DNA of 64,000 nucleotides, taken from NCBI GenBank assembly GCA_003577275.1, contig QEVO01000004.1, positions 62,001-126,000 on the forward strand, in the 5' to 3' direction. How positions within the stretch are numbered: position 1 is the first letter of the stretch; each line of letters opens with the position of its first letter. Of this stretch, positions 17,470 through 27,914 are shown piece after piece. The stretch is from Pseudomonadota bacterium (lineage in GTDB: Bacteria; Pseudomonadota; Alphaproteobacteria; Sphingomonadales; Govanellaceae). A model generated the notes under the pieces. It had not been told where the DNA came from and searched no databases. It saw nothing but the letters and a program-made list of their open reading frames with translations. The position numbers were made by a program, and so were the translations under genes.

Positions 17470-20400
17470 ATGCGCATTAATCGTCGATTCACCGCAGCGG
17501 GGCAATCGCCCTACGACAGCATCGAGTTTCGCTCGGCGACCAGCGAGATCCGCAATCCGGACGGCTCGGTGGTGTTCCGGCTGGACAATGTCGAGGCGCC
17601 GGTGTTCTGGAGCCAAGTGGCGATCGACATTCTGGCGCAGAAGTACTTCCGCAAGGCGGGCGTGCCCCAGGCCTTGAAGGCGGTGGAGGAAAACACCGTG
17701 CCGTCCTGGCTGTGGCGGCATGTGGCTGATGAGACGGCCCTGGCGACGCTGCCCGAGCCCAAGCGCTACGGCTCCGAGACCTCGGCCAAGCAGGTATTTG
17801 ACCGGCTGGCCGGCGCCTGGACCTATTGGGCGTGGAAGGGCGGCTATTTCGACGGCGAGGAGGACGCCCATACCTTCTTCGACGAGCTGCGCTACATGCT
17901 GGCGCGGCAGATGTGCGCCCCCAATTCGCCGCAGTGGTTCAACACCGGCCTCCATTGGGCCTACGGCATCGACGGCCCCAGCCAGGGCCACTTCTACGTC
18001 GATCACGAAACCGGCAAGCTGCAACGCTCAGCTAGCGCCTACGAGCGGCCGCAGCCCCATGCCTGCTTCATTCAGGGCGTGGAGGATGATCTCGTCAACG
18101 ATGGCGGCATCATGGACCTGTGGGTGCGCGAGGCGCGGCTGTTCAAATACGGCTCGGGCACCGGCTCCAACTTTTCCAACCTGCGCGGCGACGGCGAGAA
18201 GCTGTCGGGCGGCGGCAAATCATCGGGCCTGATGAGTTTTCTGAAAATCGGCGACCGCGCCGCCGGCGCCATCAAGTCGGGCGGCACCACCAGGCGCGCC
18301 GCCAAGATGGTGGTGGTCGACATCGATCATCCCGATATCGAGGACTTCATCACCTGGAAGGTCAAGGAGGAGCAGAAGGTGGCGGCGCTGGTCGCCGGCT
18401 CGAAGCTCTCCGAGCTCTACCTCAATCGCGTCCTGCGCGCCTGCCATGATCCGGTGTTCGGTGACGGCGGTCAGGCTAAGGACGACGCCTACAACCCCAA
18501 GCGCAACAAGGCGCTAAAGCGCGAGATCATCGCCGCCCGCAAGGCGATGATTCCGGAAAACTACATCCAGCGCGTGATCCAGTTCGCCCGCCAAGGGTTT
18601 ACCGAAATTGACTTTGACACCTACAACACCGATTGGGATTCGGAAGCGTATCTGACGGTGTCGGGTCAGAACTCCAACAATTCGGTGCGCGTCACCGACG
18701 AGTTCATGAACGCTGTCCTCGACAACAAGGATTGGACGCTGACCTACCGCGCCAGCGGCAAGGTGGCGAAAAAGCTGCCGGCCCGCGCGCTGTGGGATGA
18801 AATCGCCTACGCCGCCTGGGCCTGCGCCGATCCCGGCCTACAGTTCCATTCCACCATCAACGACTGGCACACCTGCCCTGCGTCCGGTCCGATCCGCGCC
18901 TCCAATCCGTGCTCGGAATATATGTTCCTCGATGACACGGCGTGCAATCTGGCATCGTTGAACCTGCTGACTTTCCGCAACGAGGACGGCAGCTTCGACG
19001 TCGACGCCTTCACCCATGCGGTGCGCATCTGGACGGTGGTGCTGGAAACCTCGGTGCTGATGGCGCAATTCCCCTCGGAGCGGATCGCGAAGCTGAGCTA
19101 CGAGTTCCGCACGCTGGGATTGGGCTACGCCAACATCGGCGGTCTCCTGATGGCCATGGGCCTCTCTTACGACAGCGACGCCGGGCGGGCGCTGTGCGGC
19201 GCCATCACTGCGCTGATGACCGGCGCGGCATACGCGGCCAGCGCCGAGATGGCGGCGGAACTGGGTGCCTTCCCCGGTTATGCCGCCAACCGCGATCATA
19301 TGCTGCGGGTGATCCGCAACCACCGCCGCGCAGCGCACGGCGAGAAGACCGGCTATGAGGACGTGGCGACGCCGCCGGTGGCGCTCGACCACAAGAACTG
19401 CCCCGATCGGGCGTTGGTGAAAGCCGCCAAGGCGGCGTGGGACGAGGCGCTCGCGCTCGGCGAAAAGCACGGCTACCGTAATGCGCAAGCCACCGTCATC
19501 GCGCCCACCGGCACCATCGGTCTGGTGATGGATTGCGACACCACCGGCATCGAGCCCGATTTCGCGCTCGTGAAGTTCAAGACGCTGGCCGGCGGCGGCT
19601 ACTTCAAGATCATCAACCGCATCGTGCCCGAGGCGCTGCGCGTACTCGGCTATCGCGCGGAGGAGATTGAAGACATCATCAACTACGCGGTCGGCTACGG
19701 CACGCTGAAAGGCGCGCCGCGCCTCAACCATGAGACCTTGAAGGCCAAGGGCTTCGCTCAGGCCCAGCTTGACGCCATCGAGCAGGGGCTGGCCAGCGCC
19801 TTCGACATCAAATTCGTATTCAACAAGTGGACCTTGGGTGAAGATTTCTGCCGCAAGGTGCTGGGCGTCAGCGACGAGCAGTTGAACGATTATACCTTCG
19901 ACCTTCTTAGCGCGTTGGGCTTTTCCAAGGACGACATCGAGCAGGCGAACCTTTATTGCTGCGGCGCGATGACCCTGGAAGGCGCGCCGCACCTGAAGGC
20001 CGAGCATCTGCCGGTGTTCGACTGCGCCAGCCCCTGCGGCCGCATCGGCAAGCGCTCGCTCTCGGTGGAAAGCCACATCCGCATGATGGCGGCGGCGCAG
20101 CCGTTTATTTCCGGCGCCATCTCTAAAACCATCAATATGCCCAACTCGGCCACGGTGGAGGATTGCAAGGAGGCCTACCAGTTGTCCTGGCGGCTGGCCT
20201 TGAAGGCCAATGCGCTCTACCGCGACGGCTCCAAGCTGAGCCAACCCTTGAACGCCGCCCTCCTCGACGCCGAAGACCTGGAAGACGAGGATATGACCCT
20301 GCCACAAAAGGCCCAAGTGGTGGCCGAGCGTATCGTCGAACGCATCGTCGAAGGCGGCCCGGCTCGTCGCCAGCGCATGCCGCAACGCCGCAAGGGCTAT

Positions 20401-21129
20401 ACCCAGAAGGCCATCGTTGGCGGTCACAAGGTCTACCTGCGCACCGGCGAATACGATGACGGCCACCTGGGCGAGATTTTCATCGACATGCACAAGGAAG
20501 GCGCAGCCTTCCGCAGTCTGATGAACAATTTCGCCATCGCCATTTCCATTGGCCTGCAATACGGCGTGCCGCTGGAGGAATACGTCGACGCCTTCACCTT
20601 CACCCGCTTCGAGCCGTCGGGCCGGGTCGAGGGCAACGACGCCATCAAGATGGCGACCTCGGTTCTCGACTACATCTTCCGCGAGCTGGCGGTATCCTAT
20701 CTCGGCCGCAACGATCTAGCCCACGTCGAGCCCAATGATCTGCATCCCGATGCCCTGGGCCATGGGGTGTTGGCGGAAAAGACCGACGATGACGTCACCG
20801 CGGCCGAGCGGGCGCTCGATAAGGTGATGACGTTGGCCAGCACCGGCTATGTTCGTTCCAATCTTTATGTGCTCAATGCCCCCCGCGCGGCCGACACCAA
20901 GGCGGAAATGGCCGCCAGCGCCGTGGCGGTGGCTACCGAATATAAGGCGGCGGTGGGCTCGTCCATCTCGGTCAGCGCATCGGCCTCGGCCATGGCCGCC
21001 CGGGTCATGGAGGCGCGGATGAAGGGCTATGAGGGGGATGCCTGCGGCGAATGCGGCAACTTCACCCTGGTGCGCAACGGCACCTGCCTGAAATGCAATA
21101 CCTGCGGCGCAACGAGCGGCTGCTCGTAA
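17470..21129 (+). CDS. nrdJ: Cobalamin-dependent (class II) ribonucleotide reductase
   Basis: Makes deoxyribonucleotides using adenosylcobalamin as radical source, with or without oxygen. The 1219-residue length is that of the large class II enzymes. Visible features: catalytic barrel motifs such as [15 protein letters not shown] [32 protein letters not shown], and [21 protein letters not shown]. The C-terminus is a Cys-rich zinc-ribbon-like tail (CGECGNF, then CLKCNTCG) that would relay electrons to the active site. The ATG at 17470 has a weak upstream Shine-Dalgarno. A 573-codon antisense frame inside the gene is a composition artefact. Confidence 0.97.
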   Translation: MRINRRFTAAGQSPYDSIEFRSATSEIRNPDGSVVFRLDNVEAPVFWSQVAIDILAQKYFRKAGVPQALKAVEENTVPSWLWRHVADETALATLPEPKRYGSETSAKQVFDRLAGAWTYWAWKGGYFDGEEDAHTFFDELRYMLARQMCAPNSPQWFNTGLHWAYGIDGPSQGHFYVDHETGKLQRSASAYERPQPHACFIQGVEDDLVNDGGIMDLWVREARLFKYGSGTGSNFSNLRGDGEKLSGGGKSSGLMSFLKIGDRAAGAIKSGGTTRRAAKMVVVDIDHPDIEDFITWKVKEEQKVAALVAGSKLSELYLNRVLRACHDPVFGDGGQAKDDAYNPKRNKALKREIIAARKAMIPENYIQRVIQFARQGFTEIDFDTYNTDWDSEAYLTVSGQNSNNSVRVTDEFMNAVLDNKDWTLTYRASGKVAKKLPARALWDEIAYAAWACADPGLQFHSTINDWHTCPASGPIRASNPCSEYMFLDDTACNLASLNLLTFRNEDGSFDVDAFTHAVRIWTVVLETSVLMAQFPSERIAKLSYEFRTLGLGYANIGGLLMAMGLSYDSDAGRALCGAITALMTGAAYAASAEMAAELGAFPGYAANRDHMLRVIRNHRRAAHGEKTGYEDVATPPVALDHKNCPDRALVKAAKAAWDEALALGEKHGYRNAQATVIAPTGTIGLVMDCDTTGIEPDFALVKFKTLAGGGYFKIINRIVPEALRVLGYRAEEIEDIINYAVGYGTLKGAPRLNHETLKAKGFAQAQLDAIEQGLASAFDIKFVFNKWTLGEDFCRKVLGVSDEQLNDYTFDLLSALGFSKDDIEQANLYCCGAMTLEGAPHLKAEHLPVFDCASPCGRIGKRSLSVESHIRMMAAAQPFISGAISKTINMPNSATVEDCKEAYQLSWRLALKANALYRDGSKLSQPLNAALLDAEDLEDEDMTLPQKAQVVAERIVERIVEGGPARRQRMPQRRKGYTQKAIVGGHKVYLRTGEYDDGHLGEIFIDMHKEGAAFRSLMNNFAIAISIGLQYGVPLEEYVDAFTFTRFEPSGRVEGNDAIKMATSVLDYIFRELAVSYLGRNDLAHVEPNDLHPDALGHGVLAEKTDDDVTAAERALDKVMTLASTGYVRSNLYVLNAPRAADTKAEMAASAVAVATEYKAAVGSSISVSASASAMAARVMEARMKGYEGDACGECGNFTLVRNGTCLKCNTCGATSGCS

Positions 21130-21155
21130 AGAAGGCCGCTTTTCCATCAAGCCTC

Positions 21156-21190
21156 AGGCCGGCCTCTCCAATGGGAGGTCGGCCTTTTAC
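21156..21190 (+). terminator. Rho-independent terminator of nrdJ
   Basis: GGCCGGCCTCTCC pairs with GGGAGGTCGGCC across a short AAT loop, with minor mismatches, and is followed by TTTTACTTT. It lies about 27 bases after the nrdJ stop. Confidence 0.8.
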
Positions 21191-21309
21191 TTTACCGATT
21201 CTTTACGCTGATCCTGCCATGCTCTGCAAAGTAAAGCTGGAGACAACCGGAAGGGGCCAGGGGCTGGCCGAGCCTGCCGTGTTGTTTCGCTGTTTGGAGA
21301 CCTGGGGCA

Positions 21310-23037
21310 GTGGCAAAACGGGCAATATCGACGCGGCAACGACAGCCCAGCGACAAAGGGCTGGCCAAGCCGCCGGGCGCCCCCCCGGCCGCCTCCAGGC
21401 GACCCGCCCCCCTGCTTTGGGCCGTCTTGCGCGGCGATGACGGCCTCCGTTGCCGGGCCATGAACGCCGCCGCCAAACGCCTGTTCGCCGCCGCCCAGGA
21501 TCGCCTTGACGCCCTGCTGGCGCACCCCGAGGTGATACGAGCGGCCTATCAGGCGCTGCGGGAGGAACAGGATACGATCCTGGAGCTTGTCCTTTGCGGC
21601 GCGCAGCATACGCTCGATATCTCGCCCATGGTGGCGGCGGACGGCGGCGCCGAGATCGTCATCAATATTCAGTCCCAATCCGACGGCACCGCCGCCGACC
21701 ATGACCTGTTGCGCGATCCCTTGACCGCACTGCCCAATCTGGCGGCCTTCTCCCATGCCGTGACGGCGGCATTAACCAGCCGCAAACCCGGCGAGCGCCT
21801 GGCCATCGTGCTGATCAACCTTAACCGCTTCCAATCGATCAACGAGGGCCTGGGGTTCGATATCGCCAATGAGCTTCTGGTCGAGTTCGGGCGACGGCTG
21901 TCGGAGGGGCTGGCGGACGCCCGCCTCATCGCCCGCTTGAGCGGCGACGAGTTCGCCGCCCTGGTCATCGGCCGGGACGCCAACTTCGCCCAAACCGCGG
22001 CTCGCGTCATGCACGAACGTCTGCGCGCCGCCTTTTCGCTCGCCGGGCGGGTGGTGCACGTCACCGGATCGGCGGGGATCGCGTATGCCAGCCCCTACAC
22101 CGCCAGCAGCGAGGAGTTGCTGCGCAACGCCGGCATCGCCTTGAGCCGGGCGCGGCGCGAGGGCGTCGGCCGCTCCATCGTCTATCACGATGAACTGCGG
22201 GCGCGAGCACAAAGCGAATTTGAGTTGGAGGCCGACCTGCGCCGCGCCATCGAAAACGGCGGCCTTGATCTGCATTACCAGCCGATCGTATCGCTAAAAA
22301 GCGGCGAAGTGGTCGGATTTGAGGCCTTGGCGCGCTGGACCCATCCCGAGCGCGGCCCCATCCCGCCCAACGAATTCATCCCCATCGCCGAGGCGTGTGG
22401 CTTGATCGTGCCCCTGGGCCGCTTTGCCCTGGAAAGCGCCTGCCGCCAACTGGCGGCGTGGTCGTCCGCCTACCCGCGGCGCGCGCCCTTGTCGTGCAGC
22501 GTCAATGTATCCAGCATGCAGTTCCGCGACGGCGGCCTTGCCGATGATGTGCAAAGAGCCCTGATCGGCTCAGGCATCCATGGCAGCCGGCTGCGGTTGG
22601 AAATCACCGAAAGCGCGCTGATGACCAACGCCGAGATCGCCGCCGATCTGTTGCTGGATTTAAAGGGCTTGGGCGTCGGTTTGTCGCTCGATGATTTCGG
22701 CACCGGGTACTCGTCGCTCAGCTATTTGAATCGTTTTCCCTTCGATACCTTAAAAGTTGACCGGTCCTTCGTGCATGATCTGGGGAGCAATGCGGAAAGC
22801 TTGAAAATCGTCCACATCATCACCCAACTGGCGGCCACCCTAGGCTTATCGGTTATTGCGGAAGGCGTTGAGACCGAGGGACAATTGGCGGAGCTGTCGG
22901 CGCTCGGCTGTCATTACGCGCAAGGCTTTCTGTTCTCCAAGGCGCTGCCCGCCGCCGAAGCGGCGACACGTTTTCTTGACGTGGATGCGCCATTCGCCTG
23001 TCACGGCGCCGCCTTTATGAGTCATCCAGACAGCTAA
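21310..23037 (+). CDS. GGDEF-EAL protein (cyclic-di-GMP turnover)
   Basis: Fused diguanylate cyclase/phosphodiesterase. The first ~130 residues look like a divergent PAS-like sensor without a membrane segment. The GGDEF domain (about 135-300) has SGDEF (211-215) in place of GGDEF, a variant that can remain active. The EAL domain (about 315-560) has its EAL motif at 338-340, the loop DDFGTGYSSL and VIAEGVET, so the phosphodiesterase site looks complete. The start is a GTG at 21310; the Ser/Pro-rich N-terminus could be shorter. Convergent with a small unknown gene whose end overlaps by 23 bases. Confidence 0.9.
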   Translation: MAKRAISTRQRQPSDKGLAKPPGAPPAASRRPAPLLWAVLRGDDGLRCRAMNAAAKRLFAAAQDRLDALLAHPEVIRAAYQALREEQDTILELVLCGAQHTLDISPMVAADGGAEIVINIQSQSDGTAADHDLLRDPLTALPNLAAFSHAVTAALTSRKPGERLAIVLINLNRFQSINEGLGFDIANELLVEFGRRLSEGLADARLIARLSGDEFAALVIGRDANFAQTAARVMHERLRAAFSLAGRVVHVTGSAGIAYASPYTASSEELLRNAGIALSRARREGVGRSIVYHDELRARAQSEFELEADLRRAIENGGLDLHYQPIVSLKSGEVVGFEALARWTHPERGPIPPNEFIPIAEACGLIVPLGRFALESACRQLAAWSSAYPRRAPLSCSVNVSSMQFRDGGLADDVQRALIGSGIHGSRLRLEITESALMTNAEIAADLLLDLKGLGVGLSLDDFGTGYSSLSYLNRFPFDTLKVDRSFVHDLGSNAESLKIVHIITQLAATLGLSVIAEGVETEGQLAELSALGCHYAQGFLFSKALPAAEAATRFLDVDAPFACHGAAFMSHPDS

Positions 23038-23413
23038 CGGCGAACTCCGCCACCACCGAACATTCCGCCGTCTGATCCTGACGGACAAATGCCGCCCGCT
23101 CAAAGACCACATCAACCACCACATAAGGCCGGCAATCGAAATTACCACCATGCAAGGCGCCAATGAGTTCCAGCAGGCTGTGCAGGACCCGCTCCTCCCG
23201 CTCCGCCGCATCGCTCAAGGATAACGTCAGCTTGCATTGGGCAAGGTCGTTTTCCACTGTTACCGCCGCCGGGTTAAGGGCCAAAGTCACGCGAGGAGCA
23301 TCAAGCTCGGCGGCGCTGCTGATCGAGAGTGGGAAATAGGGCCTTCGCTCAAACCGATCGACGAGAACGTGGGCGATGGCAGTTTGCACAATATCGGTCA
23401 TCGTCAGTGTCAT
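23015..23413 (-). CDS. Small protein of unknown function
   Basis: I do not recognise this 132-residue protein. A strong ribosome binding site (AGGAGAGGA, about 4-8 bases before the ATG) and sensible composition support it as a real gene. It has no signal peptide or membrane helix and reads as a compact alpha/beta domain rich in Val, Ala and Leu (for example RVTLALNPAAVTVEND, KLTLSLSDAAEREERVLHSLLELI). Its position beside an S24-type regulator and A+T-rich DNA might point to a phage-derived structural protein, but no motif proves that. Confidence 0.6.
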   Translation of the reverse strand: MTLTMTDIVQTAIAHVLVDRFERRPYFPLSISSAAELDAPRVTLALNPAAVTVENDLAQCKLTLSLSDAAEREERVLHSLLELIGALHGGNFDCRPYVVVDVVFERAAFVRQDQTAECSVVAEFAVSCLDDS

Positions 23414-23890
23414 GCTTTCCTCTCCTCACCAGACCTGGGGTTGGCTAACGACATAAAAATGGCCGCCACCCCGAGTGCTGGAGGGAACGGCCGGCTGCAC
23501 GCACGATCGAGTTTTTCCGCCTTCGGTTTTTATTACCGAAACGTAGTAAATGATATAGTAATTTGACTATAGTTAATACTATCAGATCAGCGCTGCCCTC
23601 ACAAGGAGAATTATTATTTATTCAATCCGTTTCACTTTTCGTATGTCTTGATAAGACTTAACATTAGAAAAGCATAATGAGAGAATTCTCGTTACTTGCT
23701 ACAACCTATGGAATTGTCATCGATTGGCAATTTATCTCTATGATTGCAGATTTGCAGGGACAATCCTATAAGGTTAGATGCTTTAAAGGATAAGCCGTCG
23801 CCAGTATTGCCCGTTGAAATGTCTAGTAGAAATGCTGCCAGTCTGATGCAGGGAACGGAAGACACGGCGACATATCGCCCGCTACCGACA
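23414..23890. other. A+T-rich spacer with inverted repeats before the S24 gene
   Basis: 477 bases, visibly richer in A+T than the surroundings between about 23530 and 23760. Two dyads stand out: TTCGGT(TTTTATT)ACCGAA at 23522-23540 and ATAGTA...TACTAT at 23555-23582 around a central CTATAG. Either could be an operator for the downstream S24-type regulator. The reading frame of that regulator extends back to a TTG at 23744, so its true start may lie inside this stretch. Confidence 0.45.
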
Positions 23891-24622
23891 ATGGACAGTG
23901 AACGCGAAAAAACAATGGAAACCAGGACCGGATCTCAGGGGAAGAACCAAGGCCGCCGGCTGCGGCAAAGCGAGGAAGATCGCATCCGCCAGCTTATCGC
24001 CGCCCTTATCGCATCCAGCGAACATGACGGCTTCGCCTCCGTCTCCAAGCTATTGGGGCGGGGCCATTCCTATTTGCAGCAATATGTCCGCCGCGGCTCG
24101 CCGCGGCTGCTGCGCCAATCGGACAGGCGGCTGATCGCCCGCCATTTCGGCATCGACGAGAGCGAGCTTCTGACCCCCGAGGAAAAGGAGCCGACGGCAG
24201 AGGATGACCTGCTGTTCATCGACCGCCTGCCCAACAACGGTTTCAGCCCCGGCCAAGCGCCGGAGGTCAAAAGCATGACCGTGGCCGGCGCCGCTTTCAG
24301 CGGTTCCTGGCTGCGGCGGTGGTTTGCGCTCAACCCTGAAACCCTATCCCTGGTGACGGTCAAGGGCGACAGCATGGCCCCTACCCTTCTCCATGGCGAT
24401 GAAGTGCTGATCGACCGCAGCGACCGCGATCCGACGCGGGATGGCATCTTTATGCTCTATATTGGCGCCGTCCCCTGCCCCAAGCGGATCACCGTTCACC
24501 CGGTCACCGGCGGACTTGTGATCTCCAGCGACAACGCGCAGTATGCGGCCTTCGACAGCTGCCGCCGCGATGAGGTGGAGATCATCGGCCGGGTGGTTTG
24601 GGTCGCCCGCCGGCTTGCGTAA
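23891..24622 (+). CDS. S24-family (LexA/CI-like) transcriptional regulator
   Basis: DNA-binding regulator with a C-terminal S24 peptidase fold. Residues about 25-80 form a helix-turn-helix of the type seen in alphaproteobacterial S24 proteins (SKLLGRGHSYLQQYVRRGSPRLL). With the start used, the catalytic dyad is S161 in GDSMAPTL and K198 in PKRITV; the 37-residue spacing equals that of LexA S119/K156. An Ala-Gly pair (TVAGAAF) lies about 29 residues before the serine, shorter than in LexA, so self-cleavage is uncertain. Possible starts are TTG 23744, ATG 23891 and ATG 23915, none with a clear ribosome binding site. The thioesterase gene follows after 9 bases. Confidence 0.8.
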   Translation: MDSEREKTMETRTGSQGKNQGRRLRQSEEDRIRQLIAALIASSEHDGFASVSKLLGRGHSYLQQYVRRGSPRLLRQSDRRLIARHFGIDESELLTPEEKEPTAEDDLLFIDRLPNNGFSPGQAPEVKSMTVAGAAFSGSWLRRWFALNPETLSLVTVKGDSMAPTLLHGDEVLIDRSDRDPTRDGIFMLYIGAVPCPKRITVHPVTGGLVISSDNAQYAAFDSCRRDEVEIIGRVVWVARRLA

Positions 24623-24631
24623 GGAAGGACA

Positions 24632-25015
24632 ATGACGACGCTACAAGAAAACAACGGACGCCAACCGACCATCCGCACCACGCCCATGCCGTCGGACATC
24701 AACCATAACGGCCACGTGTTCGGCGGCTGGATCTTGTCGCAGATGGACTTGGCGGGCGGCATCGTCGCCATCCGCCGCGCCGGCGGTCAGGTGGCCACGG
24801 TGGCGGTCAACGCCATGACCTTCTTCACCCCGGTCCTGGTATCGGATTGGATTTCGATCTACGCCGACATCGTCAAGACCGGCCGTACCTCCATCACCGT
24901 TCATATTGAAGTCAGGGTCATGCGCCGCGACGAGGTGCGGGAGATCAAGGTCACCGAGGGCACCTTCATCTACGTGCGTATCGATGACAAGGCGCGGCCC
25001 AAGCCGCTGCCCTGA
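24632..25015 (+). CDS. Acyl-CoA thioesterase, hotdog fold (YciA type)
   Basis: Hydrolyses acyl-CoA to free acid and CoA in the cytosol. The 127-residue single-hotdog protein carries the YciA/BACH signature PSDINHNGHVFGGWILSQMDLAGG, with the catalytic Asp in the helix, and AVNAMTFFTPV. AAGGA precedes the ATG at a good distance. Substrate chain length cannot be inferred. Confidence 0.92.
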   Translation: MTTLQENNGRQPTIRTTPMPSDINHNGHVFGGWILSQMDLAGGIVAIRRAGGQVATVAVNAMTFFTPVLVSDWISIYADIVKTGRTSITVHIEVRVMRRDEVREIKVTEGTFIYVRIDDKARPKPLP

Positions 25016-25018
25016 CCT

Positions 25019-26323
25019 CTAAATAAAATAAGCGACGCCGCCGACGGCCGCCGCCAGCGCCAGCGTCGCCGCCATGCCCCAGCCGCGCTGCAACAGGAGA
25101 TAGGCGGAGATCAGCGCCAGCGCCGCGGCCAGCGGCTCCAGGGTCGCAACATCGGGCGTGAGCACGCGCAATGGCCCCCATATCCATTCCCGCAGATCGG
25201 CGAACAGCACATGAAGCGCAAACCACACCGCCAGGTTCAAAATTACCCCCACCACGGCGGCGGTGATGGCGGCCAGCGCCGCTTTGAGCGCCGGGTTGCC
25301 GTAAAACCGCTCCACATAAGGCGCGCCAAGGAAAATCCACAAAAAAGATGGCACGAAAGTCACCCATAGCGTCAGCGCCGCGCCGGACACGCCGGCGACC
25401 AGCGGCGATAAGCCGCCGGGATCGCGAAAAGCGGCCAAAAAGCCGACGAACTCGGTGACCAGGATCAGCGGCCCCGGCGTGGTCTCGGCGAGCCCCAAGC
25501 CATCGAGCATTTCGCCGGCGCTAAGCCAGTGGTAGCCTTCCACCGCCGCCTGCGCCATGTAGGCGAGCACCGCGTACGCACCGCCGAAGGTGACCACCGC
25601 CAACTTGGAGAAAAACAGCGCAATGTCGCCAAACACCGGCGGCGCGACGAGGGCAACGACCGCCACCGGCAGAAACCACAGCGCCAGACCGCCGATCAGG
25701 ATGGCCGCCGTCTGCGCCGCCGTGCGCGGCCGAATGAGCGCGCCGTCCTCGGCCGCCGCCTCCACCTTCAGCCAGCCGAACCGTGCCGCCGCCAAGCCGA
25801 GGAGCGCCGCACCGATAACGATCACCGGAAAGCGCACATTGAGCGCGAAGATGGCGACGAATGACGCCCCGGCCAGCGCCCACAGGAACGGCGCTTGCAG
25901 CGCTCGCCGGGCAATGCGCAACAACGCCTCGATGACGATCGCCAGCACCGCCGCCTTGACGCCGACGAACACCGCCGCCGCCAGCGGCAGCGCGCCAAAG
26001 TAGGCATAGAGCGCGGCCAAGGCCAACACCACCGCCGCGCCGGGCAAGATAAAGAGCGCGCCCGCCGCGATGCCGCCCCGCCAGCCGTGCATCAGCCAGC
26101 CCATGTAGGTGGCGAGCTGCTGCGCCTCCGGCCCCGGCAGCAACATGCAGAAATTCAAGGCATGAAGAAACCGCCCTTCGCCGATCCAGCGCCGCTCGTC
26201 CACAAGGATGCGGTGCATCAGCGCGATCTGCCCGGCCGGCCCGCCGAAGCTGAGGAATCCGATCTTGAGCCAGACTTTTAAAGCGTCAGAAAATGAGGGG
26301 GTGGGCATGACTGACATTACCAA
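25019..26323 (-). CDS. chrA: Chromate transporter, CHR family
   Basis: Inner-membrane chromate efflux protein. The 434-residue length and two homologous halves mark the long, two-domain form. Family motifs: FGGPAGQIALMHRILVDERRWIG and LLPGPEAQQLATYMGW in the first half, and FGGAYAVLAYMAQAAVEGYHWLSAGEMLDGLGLAETTPGPLIL in the second (given here in outline). About 10-12 membrane helices are apparent. M1, M3 and M6 are all possible starts. No chrB regulator is adjacent. The A/TCATTCCCGC repeat lies directly upstream. Confidence 0.92.
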   Translation of the reverse strand: MVMSVMPTPSFSDALKVWLKIGFLSFGGPAGQIALMHRILVDERRWIGEGRFLHALNFCMLLPGPEAQQLATYMGWLMHGWRGGIAAGALFILPGAAVVLALAALYAYFGALPLAAAVFVGVKAAVLAIVIEALLRIARRALQAPFLWALAGASFVAIFALNVRFPVIVIGAALLGLAAARFGWLKVEAAAEDGALIRPRTAAQTAAILIGGLALWFLPVAVVALVAPPVFGDIALFFSKLAVVTFGGAYAVLAYMAQAAVEGYHWLSAGEMLDGLGLAETTPGPLILVTEFVGFLAAFRDPGGLSPLVAGVSGAALTLWVTFVPSFLWIFLGAPYVERFYGNPALKAALAAITAAVVGVILNLAVWFALHVLFADLREWIWGPLRVLTPDVATLEPLAAALALISAYLLLQRGWGMAATLALAAAVGGVAYFI

Positions 26324-26330
26324 TTTATAC

Positions 26331-26400
26331 CGTCATTCCCGCGTAAGCGGGAATCCAGATTCTTGATAATTTCTGGACCCCCGCTTGCGCGGGGGTGACG
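26331..26400. repeat. Palindromic intergenic repeat (TCATTCCCGCG family)
   Basis: The element opens with CGTCATTCCCGCGTAAGCGG and closes with CCCCCGCTTGCGCGGGGGTG then ACG, forming a 70-bp imperfect inverted repeat with two internal hairpins. It separates chrA from the fumarase gene. Copies: 1789-1848 and 28196-28274. Confidence 0.8.
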
Positions 26401-26408
26401 TAGCAAGG

Positions 26409-27914
26409 TTATGACGCCACCGACCGCTTCCACGCCTTGGGGCCTGATTGGTGCACGGAATTGCCTTCTGTGTCCACCGCCACGGTGACCGGCATGTCCT
26501 CCACCACAAATTCGTAGATCGCCTCCATGCCGAGCTCGGGGAAGGCCAGCACCCGCGCCCCCTTGATCGCCTTCGATACCAGGAACGCCGCGCCGCCCAC
26601 TGCGATCAAATAAGTCGCGCCATGGCGCTTGATGGACTCGATGGCCGCCGGCCCGCGCTCGGCCTTGCCGACCATGGAGATAAGCCCGGTCTTTTCCAGA
26701 ATGGTGTCGGTGAACTTGTCCATCCGCGTCGCCGTGGTCGGTCCCGCTGGCCCCACCACCTCGCCCGGCGCGGGGTCCACCGGCCCGACGTAATAAATGA
26801 CCCGGCCCTTCAGATCGACCGGCAGCGGTTCGCCGTTCCCTAGCATATCCACCATGCGCTTGTGCGCGGCGTCGCGCCCGGTGAGGAGCTTGCCGGAGAG
26901 AAGCAGCGTATCGCCCGGCTTCCAGTCCTTCATATCTTCTTTCTTCAAGGTATCGAGGTTGACTTTGCGGGCGTGGGACGCCGCCTTATCGAGCACGATC
27001 TCCGGCCATTCGGAAAGCGCCGGCGGCGCGAACGTCGCCGGGCCCGAGCCATCGAGCACGAAGCGCGTCAGCCGGGTAGCGGCGCAATTCGGGATGAGCG
27101 CGATGGGCTTGCCGGCGGCGTGGCAGGGATAGGTCTTGATCTTGACATCCAGCACGGTTTTGAGGCCGCCCAACCCTTGCGCGCCGATGCCGAGCGCGTT
27201 GATCTTGTCGTAAAGTTCCAGGCGCAATTCTTCTTCCTTGGAATTGGGCCCGCGCGCCAACAGCTCCAGCATGTCCAGCGGTTCGTAAAGCGCTTGCTTG
27301 GCGAGATACATCGCCTTGTCCGCCGAGCCGCCGGCGCCGATGCCGATGATGCCGGGCGGGCACCAACCGGCGCCCAGTTGCGGAATGGTGTTCAATACCC
27401 AATCGACCACGCTGTCGCTGGGATTTAAGACCGCGTACTTCGATTTGTTTTCCGAGCCGCCGCCCTTGGCCGCGATCTTGATCTTGACCGTGTCGCCGGG
27501 AACAATGTCGGTGGACAAAATCGCCGGCGTGTTGTCGCCGGTGTTCTTGCGGCCAAACAGCGGGTCGGACACCATGGAGGCGCGCAACGGGTTGCGCTCG
27601 TCCCTATAAGCGCGGCGCACGCCGTCGTTGACCACGTCGAGAAGACTGCGCTTGGTATCGAAGCGCACGTCCATGCCGACTTCCATGGACACGCTGACCA
27701 TGCCGGTATCTTGGCAGATGGGGCGCTTGCCCAACGCGCACATGCGGGAATTGACCAGGATCTGCGCGATGGCGTCCTTGGCCGAGGGGCTCGCCTCCGC
27801 CTCATAGGCCGCCTTCATGTGGCGGATGAAATCCACCGGGTGATAGCAGGCGATGAACTGCAAGGCATCGGCAATGCTGGCGATCAGGTCTTGTTCGCGG
27901 ATGACGGTGGTCAC
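26409..27914 (-). CDS. Class I fumarate hydratase (iron-sulfur)
   Basis: TCA-cycle enzyme interconverting fumarate and malate with an oxygen-sensitive 4Fe-4S cluster. The N-terminal domain has RPICQDTGM with a cluster Cys (about residue 68), GGGSENKSKYAVL, and PPGIIGIGAGGSADKAMYLAK; the C-terminal beta domain has GPVDPAPGEVVGPAGPTTATRMD and the terminal EFVVEDMPVTVAVDTEGNSVH region. The 501-residue length fits the fused single-chain form. No ribosome binding site ambiguity was seen. Could act on a related hydroxy acid (tartrate dehydratase family), but the whole-length match favours fumarase. Confidence 0.93.
   Translation of the reverse strand: MTTVIREQDLIASIADALQFIACYHPVDFIRHMKAAYEAEASPSAKDAIAQILVNSRMCALGKRPICQDTGMVSVSMEVGMDVRFDTKRSLLDVVNDGVRRAYRDERNPLRASMVSDPLFGRKNTGDNTPAILSTDIVPGDTVKIKIAAKGGGSENKSKYAVLNPSDSVVDWVLNTIPQLGAGWCPPGIIGIGAGGSADKAMYLAKQALYEPLDMLELLARGPNSKEEELRLELYDKINALGIGAQGLGGLKTVLDVKIKTYPCHAAGKPIALIPNCAATRLTRFVLDGSGPATFAPPALSEWPEIVLDKAASHARKVNLDTLKKEDMKDWKPGDTLLLSGKLLTGRDAAHKRMVDMLGNGEPLPVDLKGRVIYYVGPVDPAPGEVVGPAGPTTATRMDKFTDTILEKTGLISMVGKAERGPAAIESIKRHGATYLIAVGGAAFLVSKAIKGARVLAFPELGMEAIYEFVVEDMPVTVAVDTEGNSVHQSGPKAWKRSVAS

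Noticed and set aside
18838..20559. 573-codon minus-strand frame
   Set aside because: Antisense to nrdJ; no recognisable domain, composition artefact.
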